This document shows positions 39,362 through 49,814 of a stretch of DNA of 64,000 nt, piece after piece. The stretch spans positions 1 through 64,000 of the forward strand of contig CAMYJG010000001.1 in the NCBI GenBank assembly GCA_947258695.1, in the 5' to 3' direction. The notes below the pieces were generated by a model. The model ran no database searches, was not told the DNA's origin, and saw only the letters and a list, made by a program, of their open reading frames with translations. Made by a program: the position numbers and the translations under genes. Source of the DNA: an uncultured Ectothiorhodospiraceae bacterium. Lineage in GTDB: Bacteria; Pseudomonadota; Gammaproteobacteria; UBA6429; Thiohalophilaceae. Positions within the stretch are counted from its first letter, which is position 1; the number at the start of each line of letters is the position of its first letter.

Positions 39362-40153
39362 TTATTCACCATCAAGGGGACGCATACCGATAGTGCTGTA
39401 ACCGGCATCAACATAGGTAATTTCGCCTGTAATTCCGGAGGCTAAATCTGAACAAAGAAATGCGGCTGCGTTACCGACGTCTTCTATGGTGACATTTCGA
39501 CGAAGAGGAGCTGATTTTTCTACTTCATCTAACATTTTACGGAAATTACTGATTCCAGCCGCCGCGAGCGTTCTGATAGGCCCTGCTGAAATCCCGTTAA
39601 CACGAATACCATCAGGCCCCAGGCTTTGTGACATATAGCGGACATTCGCTTCTAAGCTCGCTTTTGCCAGCCCCATAACATTGTAATTAGGCATAGCACG
39701 CTCAGCACCTAAATAGCTGAGTGTTATCAAAGAGCCATCACGACCTTCCATCATATTCCGGCCCGCCTTTGCCAGGGCAGCGAAACTGTAGGAGCTGATT
39801 TCATGTGCGGTACGAAAACCATCACGCGTCACATTATCCAGGTAGTCGCCTTCAAGCTCATTACGTGGCGCGAAAGCAACGGAATGGACAATAATATCTA
39901 AGCCATCCCAGTAATTATCGAGTTCATCAAAAACATTATCGATTTGTTCATCACTGCTAACATCACAGGGAACGACAATCTCAGAATCAAGTTCAGCGGC
40001 CATTTTGGCGACACGATCTTTCAGTTTTTCGTTTTGGTAAGTAAAGGCAAGTTCAGCACCTTCGCGGTGCATAGCTTGAGAAATCCCCCAGGCGATTGAA
40101 CGATTGCTGGCTAGTCCAACAATAAGAGCACGTTTGCCTTGTAGAAAACCCAT
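39362..40153 (-). CDS. fabI: Enoyl-ACP reductase (NADH) FabI
   Basis: Last step of the fatty-acid elongation cycle. The 263 residues follow E. coli FabI almost motif by motif: [20 protein letters not shown] (nucleotide binding), [39 protein letters not shown] with the catalytic Tyr-x6-Lys pair, [20 protein letters not shown] and the C-terminal [11 protein letters not shown]. It is a single gene on the minus strand. Confidence 0.98.
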   Translation of the reverse strand: MGFLQGKRALIVGLASNRSIAWGISQAMHREGAELAFTYQNEKLKDRVAKMAAELDSEIVVPCDVSSDEQIDNVFDELDNYWDGLDIIVHSVAFAPRNELEGDYLDNVTRDGFRTAHEISSYSFAALAKAGRNMMEGRDGSLITLSYLGAERAMPNYNVMGLAKASLEANVRYMSQSLGPDGIRVNGISAGPIRTLAAAGISNFRKMLDEVEKSAPLRRNVTIEDVGNAAAFLCSDLASGITGEITYVDAGYSTIGMRPLDGE

Positions 40154-40376
40154 AATGTATTCCTCTTAATTCTTAGTATTTATTTTAATTTTCTGTGAAA
40201 GCTAATGATAATGCTTTCAACTCGACTATTAAAGTCACGATTGTGTGAAGCATACAATCTATGCGAATAAGTCAGTTTGATTATTATACTAATACTGGCA
40301 AATTAAGGTAATATCTGGGAGTAATATTTATTCACCATAACAATAATTACAGGCGTCATAGGTAAATTACGTACAG

Positions 40377-42185
40377 ATGTATAAGCAACTCCTTCTTTCA
40401 TGTCTTTTCCTTTTTCCGTCATTACAGGCCGTGGCAGCTGCTTCGATTGGATTAGGTTATACACCAAAATACCCTGCAAATTTTAAGCATTTTGACTATG
40501 TGAATCCGAATGCCCCAAAAGGAGGAGAATTAATACTTAATGGCAATGGGAATTTTGATTCGTTTAACAGTTTTGCATTAAAAGGGGTAAAAGCCGCAGG
40601 TTTAAGTGAACTTGTTTTTGAAAGCTTAATGGTCCAAAGCGCCGATGAGCCTTATAGTTTATATGCTCATATTGCAGAAGATGTAAAACTGGCAACAGAT
40701 AAAAAATCTATTACTTTTCGAATTGATCCGCGTGCACAATTTTCTGATGGATCGTATGTTACTGCAGATGATGTGAAATTTGCTTTTGAAACCATTAAAG
40801 AAAAGGGACATCCTTTTTATAAGTTCTTTTGGGCTGATATAAAAAATGCCAGGGTGCTAAGCAAAAGAGAAATCCGCTTCTTTTTTTCCAGAACCTATCC
40901 TGAGCTGCCATTGATCGCTTCACAAATCCCCGTGTTTTCGAAAAAGTGGGTCGGTGAGAAAGAGTTTGCCAAAGTCAGTCGTGAACTACCGATAGCAACG
41001 GGTCCCTATGTAATTGATAAATACCGCTTGGGTAAGGATATTACTTATAAGCGAAACCCGAATTACTGGGCTAAAGATAAAAATACAACACGAGGAATGT
41101 ATAACTTCGATCGTGTTATTTACAAATACTACAAAGATGAAACGGTTCGTTTAGAAGCATTGAAAGCGGGTGAGTTTCATTTCCTACATGAAAACTACTC
41201 TAAACTTTGGGCCAGGGAACATGCTGGTACAAAATATGATTCAGGTGAAATTAAAAAAGTTAATTTTGAACATAAGAATAACGAAGGAATTCAAGGGTTT
41301 TATTTTAATACCCGAAAGAAATTATTTAAGGATATCAGAGTCAGAAAGGCAATCGCGCTGGCTTATAATTTTGAATGGGCAAACCGAAATCTTTTTTATA
41401 ACCAATATGTACGCTGTGATAGTTATTTTAGTAATAGCAGTATAGCGACCAGGGAGCTACCTGTTGGCCTTGAGTTATCGCTATTAAAAAAATACAAAAA
41501 GAAATATCCAGAACATGTTCCGGATAAAGTCTTTACAGAAGTTTGGCAGCCATCACGCATCACCGATCAAAAAAGCTTACGTGAACATTTACGCAAAGCT
41601 AAACAATTACTGGATGATGCCGGTTGGAGAGTGAAAAACGGTGTATTGCAAAATGAACAAGGCGAAAAACTCGAGTTTGAAGTGTTATTAAATAGCAAAG
41701 GTTTTGAAAGAATCCTGGGTGCGTTTGCCCATAATTTAAAACAAAAACTGGGTGTTCAAATCAATTACAGGACAGTTGACGTTTCGCTCTGGTTAAGGCG
41801 AGTTAGAAAATATGATTTTGATATGATTGTATCCGGTTTAAGTCAGAGCCAGTTGCCTGGTAAAGAGCTCATGAATTACTGGCATTCGTCAGTTATTAAT
41901 GAAGAGGGCGCCCGCAATTATGCCGGGGTAAATAACCCGGTTATCGATGATTTAATTGAAAAAATTGTTACCACTAATAGTCGTGAAAGCCGGGTAGCGA
42001 TGGCAAAAGCGATCGATCGAATTTTATTATACGGTGAATACCTTGTACCAAACTGGTATATCGCGTACCACCGCGTTGCCTATTGGGATCGTTTTAGTTT
42101 ACCTGAAAAGCCACCGCTGTTTTATCAACCTACACCCTGGGCTTTACAAACCTGGTGGCTAAAAGAAACAAAAGGTAAACAATAA
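40377..42185 (+). CDS. yejA: Peptide ABC transporter substrate-binding protein YejA
   Basis: Periplasmic binding protein (family 5) of the YejABEF importer, which in enterobacteria takes up peptides including microcin C. The 602 residues start with a signal peptide (LLLSCLFLFPSLQAVAAAS). SBP_bac_5 features follow: YVNPNAPKGGELILNGNGNFDSF, DGSYVTADDVKFAFETI, ATGPYVIDKYRLGKDITYKRNPNYW and NTRKKLFKDIRVRKAIALAYNFEW. Its stop overlaps the yejB start by one base (TAATG). It is first of four co-directional genes. Confidence 0.94.
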   Translation: MYKQLLLSCLFLFPSLQAVAAASIGLGYTPKYPANFKHFDYVNPNAPKGGELILNGNGNFDSFNSFALKGVKAAGLSELVFESLMVQSADEPYSLYAHIAEDVKLATDKKSITFRIDPRAQFSDGSYVTADDVKFAFETIKEKGHPFYKFFWADIKNARVLSKREIRFFFSRTYPELPLIASQIPVFSKKWVGEKEFAKVSRELPIATGPYVIDKYRLGKDITYKRNPNYWAKDKNTTRGMYNFDRVIYKYYKDETVRLEALKAGEFHFLHENYSKLWAREHAGTKYDSGEIKKVNFEHKNNEGIQGFYFNTRKKLFKDIRVRKAIALAYNFEWANRNLFYNQYVRCDSYFSNSSIATRELPVGLELSLLKKYKKKYPEHVPDKVFTEVWQPSRITDQKSLREHLRKAKQLLDDAGWRVKNGVLQNEQGEKLEFEVLLNSKGFERILGAFAHNLKQKLGVQINYRTVDVSLWLRRVRKYDFDMIVSGLSQSQLPGKELMNYWHSSVINEEGARNYAGVNNPVIDDLIEKIVTTNSRESRVAMAKAIDRILLYGEYLVPNWYIAYHRVAYWDRFSLPEKPPLFYQPTPWALQTWWLKETKGKQ

Positions 42186-43234
42186 TGCTGGCATATATAT
42201 TAAGACGACTCCTGCTTATGTTGCCGACATTGATTGGCGTATTACTGCTAACTTTTATTGTCATACAGTTTGTGCCAGGTGGTCCGGTTGAACAGTTAAT
42301 CAGCCAAATACAGGGTCATGGTGCTGGTGGTGAGGCTGCAAGTTCGGCGACAGGTTTATACCGGGGTGATTCTGGTTTAGATAAAGAAAAACTCGATAAA
42401 CTTAAACAGATTTACGGTTTCGATAAACCGGCATACCAACGATTTTTTGAAATGCTCGCCAATTTTGCCGTGTTTGATCTGGGTGAAAGTTATATTTATC
42501 AGCAATCGGTAACAGAACTTATTATTTCTAAGTTACCTGTTTCAGTCACGCTTGGTGTCTGGACATTTTTAATTACATACCTGGTATGTATTCCTCTTGG
42601 AATTTCAAAAGCGGTAAGAGATGGCACAACTTTTGATGTTATTAGTAGCACGATTATATTAATTGGTTATGCGATTCCAGGTTTTGTACTTGGCATTACT
42701 CTACTGGTTTTTTTTGGTGGCGGGAGTTTTTGGGATGTTTTCCCTTTAAGGGATATTATTTCTGATAATTGGTCAGAACTTCCCTGGTATGAAAAAATTC
42801 TGGATTATCTCTGGCATATCACATTGCCTTTAATCTCGTTAGTTATCGGCAGTCTGGCAATAATGACTATGCTAACTAAAAATAGTTTTCTTGAAGAGAT
42901 ACGAAAACAGTATGTGCTGACAGCACGTGCAAAAGGCTTGTCGGAAAACAAAGTACTGTATAAACATGTTTTTCGCAATGCCATGATTCCGTTGGTAACA
43001 AGTTTTCCTGCTGCTTTCATTGGCGCATTCTTTACAGGTAGTCTTTTAATTGAAACGATATTTTCACTGGATGGACTTGGTTTACTGGGATATGAATCTG
43101 TTGTAAGACGGGATTACCCCGTTGTTATGGGGTCACTTTATTTTTTTACTTTGCTGGGCTTATTTGCAAAATTGTTAACAGATATTTTATATGTGGTCGT
43201 TGATCCACGGATACAATTTGAGTCGGTGAAATAA
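42185..43234 (+). CDS. yejB: Peptide ABC transporter permease YejB
   Basis: Inner-membrane subunit, 349 residues. N-terminal RRLLLMLPTLIGVLLLTFIVIQFVPGGPVEQ and the YejB-type inserted loop (GHGAGGEAASSATGLYRGDSGL) are followed by the BPD_transp_1 domain with the EAA-like loop VLTARAKGLSENKVLYKHVFRNAMIPLV. About six membrane helices. It overlaps yejA by one base and yejE follows immediately. Confidence 0.95.
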   Translation: MLAYILRRLLLMLPTLIGVLLLTFIVIQFVPGGPVEQLISQIQGHGAGGEAASSATGLYRGDSGLDKEKLDKLKQIYGFDKPAYQRFFEMLANFAVFDLGESYIYQQSVTELIISKLPVSVTLGVWTFLITYLVCIPLGISKAVRDGTTFDVISSTIILIGYAIPGFVLGITLLVFFGGGSFWDVFPLRDIISDNWSELPWYEKILDYLWHITLPLISLVIGSLAIMTMLTKNSFLEEIRKQYVLTARAKGLSENKVLYKHVFRNAMIPLVTSFPAAFIGAFFTGSLLIETIFSLDGLGLLGYESVVRRDYPVVMGSLYFFTLLGLFAKLLTDILYVVVDPRIQFESVK

Positions 43235-44275
43235 ATGAATGCAGCTGGCTTTATTAATGTGAGTTCACCGTATTATCGAAACTGGTTACGTTTTAAAAAT
43301 AACCGTCGTGGTTACGTTAGCTTATGGATATTTATTATTCTGTTTGGATTAAGTTTGTTTGCAGAAGTATTGAGTAATGATAAGCCGCTTGTTGTAAATT
43401 ATAATGGTAGTTTTTACTTTCCTGTTATAAAGCTCTATCCGGAATCATTTTTTGGTGGCGATTTTGATACAGAAGCTGATTATAACGATCCCTATGTTCG
43501 TAAATTATTATCCGAAGGTGATAATTGGGCACTATATCCGTTAAATCCATACAGTTATGACACCATAAACTATTTTACCAAGCAACCAAACCCGGCTCCT
43601 CCATCCGCTGATAATTTATTAGGAACAGATGATCATGGTCGAGACGTATTTGCAAGATTAATCTATGGTTTCCGTTTGTCAGTTATTTTCGCCCTGGGTT
43701 TGACTATATTAGGGATTGTTATGGGAGTGGTTGCCGGCGCAATACAGGGTTACTTTGGTGGCAAACTGGATTTAATAGCACAGCGCTTTATTGAAATTTG
43801 GTCATCCATGCCGGAGCTTTACTTACTGATTATCTTTGCTTCAATTTTTACTCCAAGCATGTTGTTACTACTTTTAATACTGTCATTATTTGGCTGGATG
43901 GGTTTAGCAGATTATGTTCGTGCTGAGTTTTTACGTGGTAGAAATATGGAATACGTTAAAGCGGCTAAAGCAATGGGTGTCTCAAGTCGTGCGATTATGT
44001 TTAAACACTTACTACCAAACAGTATGACTCCGGTAGTAACTTTTTTGCCGTTTCGTATCAGTGGTGCGATCATCGCGTTAACCAGTTTAGATTTTCTTGG
44101 CTTAGGTGTGCCACCACCAACGCCAAGCCTGGGTGATTTACTTGCTCAAGGTAAAGATAATATATCAGCTTGGTGGTTATCTGTTTTTACATTTATTGTT
44201 TTAGTTGGCACGCTTAATTTATTGATCTTTATCGGTGAAGCTTTGCGTGAAGCACTGGATACACGTCGTGGCTGA
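43235..44275 (+). CDS. yejE: Peptide ABC transporter permease YejE
   Basis: Second permease of the importer, 346 residues. An N-terminal helix (GYVSLWIFIILFGLSLFAEVL) and a periplasmic loop with GTDDHGRDVFARLIYGFRLS lead to the permease domain. The EAA loop is YVKAAKAMGVSSRAIMFKHLLPN, followed by LDFLGLGVPPPTPSLGDLLAQG. There is no gap after yejB, and its end abuts the yejF start. Confidence 0.95.
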   Translation: MNAAGFINVSSPYYRNWLRFKNNRRGYVSLWIFIILFGLSLFAEVLSNDKPLVVNYNGSFYFPVIKLYPESFFGGDFDTEADYNDPYVRKLLSEGDNWALYPLNPYSYDTINYFTKQPNPAPPSADNLLGTDDHGRDVFARLIYGFRLSVIFALGLTILGIVMGVVAGAIQGYFGGKLDLIAQRFIEIWSSMPELYLLIIFASIFTPSMLLLLLILSLFGWMGLADYVRAEFLRGRNMEYVKAAKAMGVSSRAIMFKHLLPNSMTPVVTFLPFRISGAIIALTSLDFLGLGVPPPTPSLGDLLAQGKDNISAWWLSVFTFIVLVGTLNLLIFIGEALREALDTRRG

Positions 44276-44276
44276 T

Positions 44277-45908
44277 ATGGATAAACAAAATATAAAGTCA
44301 CCTTTACTCTCAATTCGTGATCTTGACGTTGCATTTGGATTGCTACCAGCTGAGCTAACACAAGTTGTTAGTGGTGTTAGTTTTGATGTTCACAAAGGTG
44401 AAAAGCTTGCGCTTGTTGGTGAATCTGGTTCAGGAAAGTCCGTTACCGCTTTATCTATTTTACAATTGCATGATAAACGGCAAACTCACTATAAATCTGG
44501 CGAGATTATATTTCAAAAACAAGACTTGTTAACCGAGTCTGAAGATCGCTTGCGGCAAATTCGCGGCCAGGACATTGCTATGGTTTTTCAGGAACCTATG
44601 ACGGCCCTTAACCCGGTATACCGAATTGGTGATCAACTGTCTGAAACGTTAATGATTCATAAAGGTTTTACTCAACAAAAAGCAAAACAACATATCATTG
44701 AATTACTTGATCGTACCGGTATTGTTGAGCCACATAAACGCTTTGATGCTTACCCACATATGCTTTCTGGTGGCCAACGTCAGCGTGTAATGATTGCGAT
44801 GGCGCTGGCATGTCAGCCAAAATTACTAATAGCCGATGAACCCACAACTGCACTTGATGTGACAATCCAGGCTCAGATTCTTGAGTTGCTTGAAGACTTG
44901 CAAAAAGAGTTTGGAATGGCGGTACTAATGATTACACATGATCTGAATATGGTTCGTCGTTTTGCCGATCATGTTTGTGTAATGCAAAATGGTACGATAG
45001 TTGAACAAAAAAATGTTGATGCAATCTTTACTGACGCGGAACATAGTTATACTCACCATCTTTTAAATAGTCAGCCAGAAACATTAGTTAAACAAAGTGA
45101 TACAAGTGAGATTGAAAAATCACCTGAATTGCTAAATGCAAATAATATTAAATGTTACTTCCCAATTAAGGCGGGATTTTTTAACCGTCGCATCGGCGAT
45201 GTAAAAGCAGTAGATGATGTATCTATTATTTTAAAACAACGTCAGACAATTGGCATTGTTGGCGAATCAGGATCAGGTAAAACAACGCTGGGGATGTGTT
45301 TGTTGCGCTTACAGGATGCGCAAGGCAATATCGTTATTGATAATAAAGATTTAACTGGTCTAAGCGAAAGACAACTGCGTCCGTTACGCAAGAATATACA
45401 AGTAGTTTTTCAGGATCCTTTTTCATCATTGTCACCACGTATGACAATTCTGCAAATTATCGAAGAAGGATTAAAGATTCATTTCCCAGAATTATCTTTA
45501 GCGCAAAGGTATCAACGTATTGTAAAAGTACTTGATGAAGTAGGTTTAGAAGAATCTATGTTGAACCGGTATCCGCATGAATTTTCAGGTGGGCAACGAC
45601 AGCGAATTGCTATCGCCAGAGTGGTTATTTTAGAACCAAAACTTATTTTACTCGACGAGCCAACCAGTGCATTGGATGTTTCCGTGCAAAAACAGGTGCT
45701 TACATTACTACGCCAATTGCAGGAAAAACATCAATTAAGTTATTTATTTATCACGCATGATTTACGCGTGATAAGAGCAATGGCACATAAAGTTATTGTT
45801 ATGCGAGAGGGCAGGATTGTTGAACAAGGTGATACTGAAACTTTATTTACTCAACCTGAAAACCCGTATACAAAAACACTATTGGAAGCCTCATTATTTA
45901 GAAATTAA
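44277..45908 (+). CDS. yejF: Peptide ABC transporter ATP-binding protein YejF (fused dimer)
   Basis: Two ABC ATPase domains in one chain of about 543 residues. Domain 1: Walker A GESGSGKSV, signature LSGGQRQR, Walker B LLIADEPTTALD. Domain 2: Walker A GESGSGKTT, signature FSGGQRQR, Walker B LILLDEPTSALD. Each is followed by an oligopeptide-type extension. The open frame runs back into yejE (to 44235). The ATG at 44277 just after the yejE stop is chosen, with a GTG at 44268 as the alternative; neither has a strong ribosome site, so coupling to yejE translation is likely. Confidence 0.93.
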   Translation: MDKQNIKSPLLSIRDLDVAFGLLPAELTQVVSGVSFDVHKGEKLALVGESGSGKSVTALSILQLHDKRQTHYKSGEIIFQKQDLLTESEDRLRQIRGQDIAMVFQEPMTALNPVYRIGDQLSETLMIHKGFTQQKAKQHIIELLDRTGIVEPHKRFDAYPHMLSGGQRQRVMIAMALACQPKLLIADEPTTALDVTIQAQILELLEDLQKEFGMAVLMITHDLNMVRRFADHVCVMQNGTIVEQKNVDAIFTDAEHSYTHHLLNSQPETLVKQSDTSEIEKSPELLNANNIKCYFPIKAGFFNRRIGDVKAVDDVSIILKQRQTIGIVGESGSGKTTLGMCLLRLQDAQGNIVIDNKDLTGLSERQLRPLRKNIQVVFQDPFSSLSPRMTILQIIEEGLKIHFPELSLAQRYQRIVKVLDEVGLEESMLNRYPHEFSGGQRQRIAIARVVILEPKLILLDEPTSALDVSVQKQVLTLLRQLQEKHQLSYLFITHDLRVIRAMAHKVIVMREGRIVEQGDTETLFTQPENPYTKTLLEASLFRN

Positions 45909-45941
45909 TAAGGCCTGAACTTAACAATGAAATTTTAATAA

Positions 45942-47591
45942 TTAAGAACTACCAGACTGTCTCGCAACATCGACTATCAAGGTTAGCCATTGACCAGGTT
46001 GTAAATATTTTTTTGTTCGTACACTGCGGTTCCAGCGCTTAAGCTGACTGATACTCACTTTAAACTTGCTGGATATTCTTGCCAATGAATCACCCGTTCT
46101 TACTCTGTAACCGATACGCTTGGTAATATTTCGGCGTGGTGGAGCAGATATGCCTTCTATATCGAGTGAAGAGGTCACTGAACTACCTCGACGTGACCAG
46201 ATAATCAAACGTTGTCCCGCTTGCAAACGATCTCTTGGTGCCATGCTATTCCATTTTGCAAGCTGTCGAACCCCGACACGATGATAACGGGCCAAATCCC
46301 AGAAGGTATCACCTTGTTGTACGATGTGTGAAACTTTACGGCCCTGGCGTGGAATGTTTTGTAATTTACTTTTTCGTTGACCAGCACTTAAGCGATATTC
46401 GCGTAGTGATCGGCTTGCGACAGGAATGGTTAAGCCACGGCCAACACGAATCATTTTTCCGCGTAAACGATTAACGCGTTTAATAGTACTGATGCTGGTG
46501 TGAAATTTTTGCGCTATGGTGCCAAGTGTTTCACCTTTACGTACTCGGTGTCGTACCCAACGAATACGTTTTTCAGCAGGAAGTTCGGCCAGTTTAGTTT
46601 TGAATTGTTCAACATGGCTAATTGGTAATAATAAATCGTATGGACCGTTAGGTGAGGTTGCCCAACGGTTATAACCAGAATTTAAGCGGTATAGATCGTC
46701 TAATGGCATGTCTGCCATTTCAGCAGCAAGGGCTAAATCTATCTGGCTATCGAGTTTCACATTTTCGAAAAACGGGGTATCGGGTATTTCTTTGAGTGTA
46801 ATGCCATATTCTTCAGGTGTGTTGATGATCTTTTTTAAGGCTAATAACTTAGGTACATAGGCACGAGTTTCTTTTGGTAACCTGAGGGCAAAAAAGTTAG
46901 TTGATTTACCCCGGCGTTTGTTGTGGCGTATTTCTCGTTTAACGCGTGCATCACCAGTATTATAAGCCGCCAGGGCATGCATCCAGTCACCTTTAAAATT
47001 ACGGTGCAAGTTTTTTAATAGTTTAATTGCCGCTTTTGTCGAAGCGTAAACATCGCGACGTCCGTCGTACCACCAGTTTTGTTTTAGACCATAACGTTTA
47101 CCGGTTGCTGGAATGAATTGCCATATACCCGCTGCACGCCCATGAGAGTATGCAAAAGGTTGAAATGCACTTTCAACAATGGGTAATAAAGCGATTTCAG
47201 TCGGTATACCCGCGGCTTCCACAGTTTCGATAATATAATGTAAGTAGGGTGTAGCACGTTCAGCAACGCGTTGCATGTATTCAGGATGACGTTTAAACCA
47301 GTTAAGTTCCTGTTGAACACGCTTATGCTCTACATCTGGCAAATCAAAGCCGTTACGAATGCGTTCCCAGGTGTCGAGGGGGATTCGAGGAAACAGCTCT
47401 TCATCTTTAGCCTGTTGGTTTGCTAGTATAATTGAAGGTGAATCGGTTTCAGCCTGTAAATTGGCCTCAGTCTTAACCTGTTGATGTTGACAACCGCTAA
47501 GTGAAAAAAAGACAGTGCCAAGCAGTAAAAACCAAACAGCGTTTTTACCTAAATTGACAATTTCGGTGCTAAAAAGTACTTTTGTGAGCAT
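45942..47591 (-). CDS. mltD: Membrane-bound lytic murein transglycosylase D
   Basis: Cleaves peptidoglycan glycan strands from the outer membrane. The 549 residues carry a lipoprotein signal with lipobox LSGC (Cys34). An SLT domain (about 110-260) has the catalytic Glu in LLPIVESAFQP and the SHGRAAGIWQFIPATGKRYG motif. Three C-terminal LysM domains follow (about 345-390, 417-460 and 492-540), for example HIVQQGDTFWDLARYHRVGVRQL. It is convergent with yejF. Confidence 0.95.
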   Translation of the reverse strand: MLTKVLFSTEIVNLGKNAVWFLLLGTVFFSLSGCQHQQVKTEANLQAETDSPSIILANQQAKDEELFPRIPLDTWERIRNGFDLPDVEHKRVQQELNWFKRHPEYMQRVAERATPYLHYIIETVEAAGIPTEIALLPIVESAFQPFAYSHGRAAGIWQFIPATGKRYGLKQNWWYDGRRDVYASTKAAIKLLKNLHRNFKGDWMHALAAYNTGDARVKREIRHNKRRGKSTNFFALRLPKETRAYVPKLLALKKIINTPEEYGITLKEIPDTPFFENVKLDSQIDLALAAEMADMPLDDLYRLNSGYNRWATSPNGPYDLLLPISHVEQFKTKLAELPAEKRIRWVRHRVRKGETLGTIAQKFHTSISTIKRVNRLRGKMIRVGRGLTIPVASRSLREYRLSAGQRKSKLQNIPRQGRKVSHIVQQGDTFWDLARYHRVGVRQLAKWNSMAPRDRLQAGQRLIIWSRRGSSVTSSLDIEGISAPPRRNITKRIGYRVRTGDSLARISSKFKVSISQLKRWNRSVRTKKYLQPGQWLTLIVDVARQSGSS

Positions 47592-47713
47592 ATAAAAATT
47601 CTAGTTATTTTAATTAGATACGGTTTATTATGTACGTATAGTATGAATTAAGTGAGCGGTGGTCAACTAGTGACTAACCCCGTACAAACAGATTGCCAAC
47701 TGCATCAAGATGA

Positions 47714-48541
47714 GTGAAATTAGATAACATAATGTTTCCTAAATTTGTACAAGGGCTCAAAAAGACGTTTCAGCAGCGTCAACTAGTCCGTGATGAAATT
47801 AAAGTGTGGCAACAATTTCAGTCATGGTATGCGACACCACTGGGTAATCGGTTAGCAAATGAGGAAAAACAACTACTTGAGCAAGTATTACCCGATTTAT
47901 TTGGTTATTACCTGTTACAGTGTGGCTGCCCTGAAATTAAAACTGAAAACCAGGCTGGAAATTGGCTAAATAGCAGCCGTGTTTCTGTTCGATTTTGCCT
48001 AGATTACAATATAAATCAAGGGGTTAGCTGTCAATCAAACCTTGCACACTTGCCAGTAAAAGCGGATAGTCTGGATATTGTCATTTTACCGCATGTGCTT
48101 GATTACTCTGCTGAACCGCACCAGGTCTTACGTGAGGCCGAACGTGTGTTAATCGCAGAAGGGCATGTTGTTATCCTTGGCTTTAATCCCTGGAGCATCT
48201 GGAATGTGTTTCGCTGGTTTCTTTTTTGGACCAATCAGGCTCCCTGGAATGCGCAGTATCTTTCGGCGTATCGTGTAATGGACTGGCTCGCTCTGCTGGG
48301 TTTTGATGTGGTTAAACACAAAGGCTACTTTCACCAGTTGCCTATACAGAATGAAGGTATAACAAAAAAATTAGGGATATTTGAAAAAATAGCCCAGCGC
48401 TTTTTAGTAAAATTTGGTGCTGGCTATGTTCTGGTTGCTCGTAAGCGTGTGGAAACCTTAACACCGATTCGTCCCCGATGGCGTACTCGTCGTCAGGTAA
48501 TTGCAGGTAGCCTTGAAACAATTAACAGGAATAAAGTGTGA
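47714..48541 (+). CDS. YafS-like SAM-dependent methyltransferase
   Basis: Predicted class I methyltransferase, 275 residues, matching YafS by content and by position before rnhA and dnaQ. Seen: [37 protein letters not shown] (about 108-145) and [18 protein letters not shown]. The usual glycine-rich motif I is not obvious, as in the rest of this group. Substrate unknown. The start is uncertain: GTG at 47714 or ATG at 47732, neither with a clear ribosome site. Its stop overlaps the rnhA start (GTGTGA). It is divergent from mltD; gloB, found between them in E. coli, is absent. Confidence 0.8.
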   Translation: MKLDNIMFPKFVQGLKKTFQQRQLVRDEIKVWQQFQSWYATPLGNRLANEEKQLLEQVLPDLFGYYLLQCGCPEIKTENQAGNWLNSSRVSVRFCLDYNINQGVSCQSNLAHLPVKADSLDIVILPHVLDYSAEPHQVLREAERVLIAEGHVVILGFNPWSIWNVFRWFLFWTNQAPWNAQYLSAYRVMDWLALLGFDVVKHKGYFHQLPIQNEGITKKLGIFEKIAQRFLVKFGAGYVLVARKRVETLTPIRPRWRTRRQVIAGSLETINRNKV

Positions 48542-48978
48542 GTAAAGTAGTAGAGGCGTATACCGATGGAGCATGCCGTGGCAATCCGGGTCCAGGTGGA
48601 TGGGGTGTATTATTACGCTTTAATGGTAACGAAAAAAGGTTGTTTGGCGGAGAAGCGCAAACAACCAATAACCGCATGGAACTCATGGCGGTGATACAAG
48701 CGCTCGAAAGCCTCAATAAGCAATGCAAAGTCAAACTGACTAGTGACTCCCAGTATGTGCTAAAAGGCATAACTGAATGGATGGATAACTGGAAAAAGCG
48801 TGGCTGGAAAACTTCAGCAAAGAAACCGGTAAAAAATGTCGATCTCTGGCAGCGCTTGGATAAGTCGCGTGAAGAGCATGAGATTGAATGGGTCTGGGTA
48901 AAAGGGCATAGTGGTCATGCAGAAAACGAGATTGCCGATGAGTTGGCCAACCAGGGTATTGATCAACTTCCCGCATAA
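48538..48978 (+). CDS. rnhA: Ribonuclease HI
   Basis: Degrades the RNA strand of RNA-DNA hybrids. The 146 residues contain the complete active site: Asp10 in [16 protein letters not shown], the Glu in [10 protein letters not shown], the Asp in [11 protein letters not shown], and the C-terminal Asp in NEIADELAN. The start is a GTG at 48538 overlapping the end of the methyltransferase gene. It is co-directional with dnaQ, whereas in E. coli the two genes are divergent. Confidence 0.97.
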   Translation: MSKVVEAYTDGACRGNPGPGGWGVLLRFNGNEKRLFGGEAQTTNNRMELMAVIQALESLNKQCKVKLTSDSQYVLKGITEWMDNWKKRGWKTSAKKPVKNVDLWQRLDKSREEHEIEWVWVKGHSGHAENEIADELANQGIDQLPA

Positions 48979-49021
48979 ACACGGGTTTAAATAATGCATC
49001 TTTAGAAGAGAATATATAGAT

Positions 49022-49753
49022 ATGCGACAAATCGTACTCGATACTGAAACAACGGGGCTTGAACCACGTTTAGGTCACCGCATTATTGAAATTGGTTGTG
49101 TTGAAGTTATTGATCGTCGGGTAACGGGCAACCGCTATCATCAGTATATTAACCCTGAACGTGAAATTGATGAAGGTGCCGAGGAAGTTCATGGTATCAG
49201 CACGGCATTTCTTGCAGACAAACCGGTATTTGCTGATATCGTTGATGATTTTTTAAGCTTCATTAAAGGGGCTGAGCTCGTTATACATAACGCACCGTTT
49301 GATGTTGGTTTTATTGATCATGAATTAGACCTTCTTAACCAGCCGCATAACCATGTCGAGAATATAAGCACGGTTCTTGATACGTTGGTATTAGCCAGGA
49401 AAATGCATCCTGGGCAAAAAAATAACCTCGATGCTCTATGTAAGCGTTATGACATAGATAACTCACAACGTGATTTACATGGCGCTCTACTTGATGCCGA
49501 AATATTAGCTGATACTTATCTTGCTATGACAGGCGGACAAACCATGTTGTCGCTCGGCGGTCAGGGTGATCATAGTGATTCAAATTTCTCAGGAACATCG
49601 CACAACAGTCCGCGTGCTGTTTCCGTAGAAACAGAAAAACTACGTGTAATATATGCCAAGGAAGATGAACTCGAGCTGCACCATCAGCGTTTAGCCGGAA
49701 TTAATGATGCCAGTAATGGAAATTGTGTCTGGTTAAAAGAAAAAGAACTATAA
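49022..49753 (+). CDS. dnaQ: DNA polymerase III epsilon subunit (proofreading exonuclease)
   Basis: 3'-5' exonuclease that proofreads for the replicative polymerase. The 243 residues show the DEDDh site: Asp and Glu in VLDTETTGLEP, Asp in IHNAPFDVGFID, and His/Asp in DLHGALLDAEILADTYLAM. A short C-terminal segment for binding the polymerase follows. The start MRQIVLDTET has an AGAAGAG ribosome site upstream. Confidence 0.97.
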   Translation: MRQIVLDTETTGLEPRLGHRIIEIGCVEVIDRRVTGNRYHQYINPEREIDEGAEEVHGISTAFLADKPVFADIVDDFLSFIKGAELVIHNAPFDVGFIDHELDLLNQPHNHVENISTVLDTLVLARKMHPGQKNNLDALCKRYDIDNSQRDLHGALLDAEILADTYLAMTGGQTMLSLGGQGDHSDSNFSGTSHNSPRAVSVETEKLRVIYAKEDELELHHQRLAGINDASNGNCVWLKEKEL

Positions 49754-49814
49754 AAAAACAGCAAAGGATAATAAATCTTTTAAATCAATAAGTTATATTA
49801 TATATAAAAATTAA

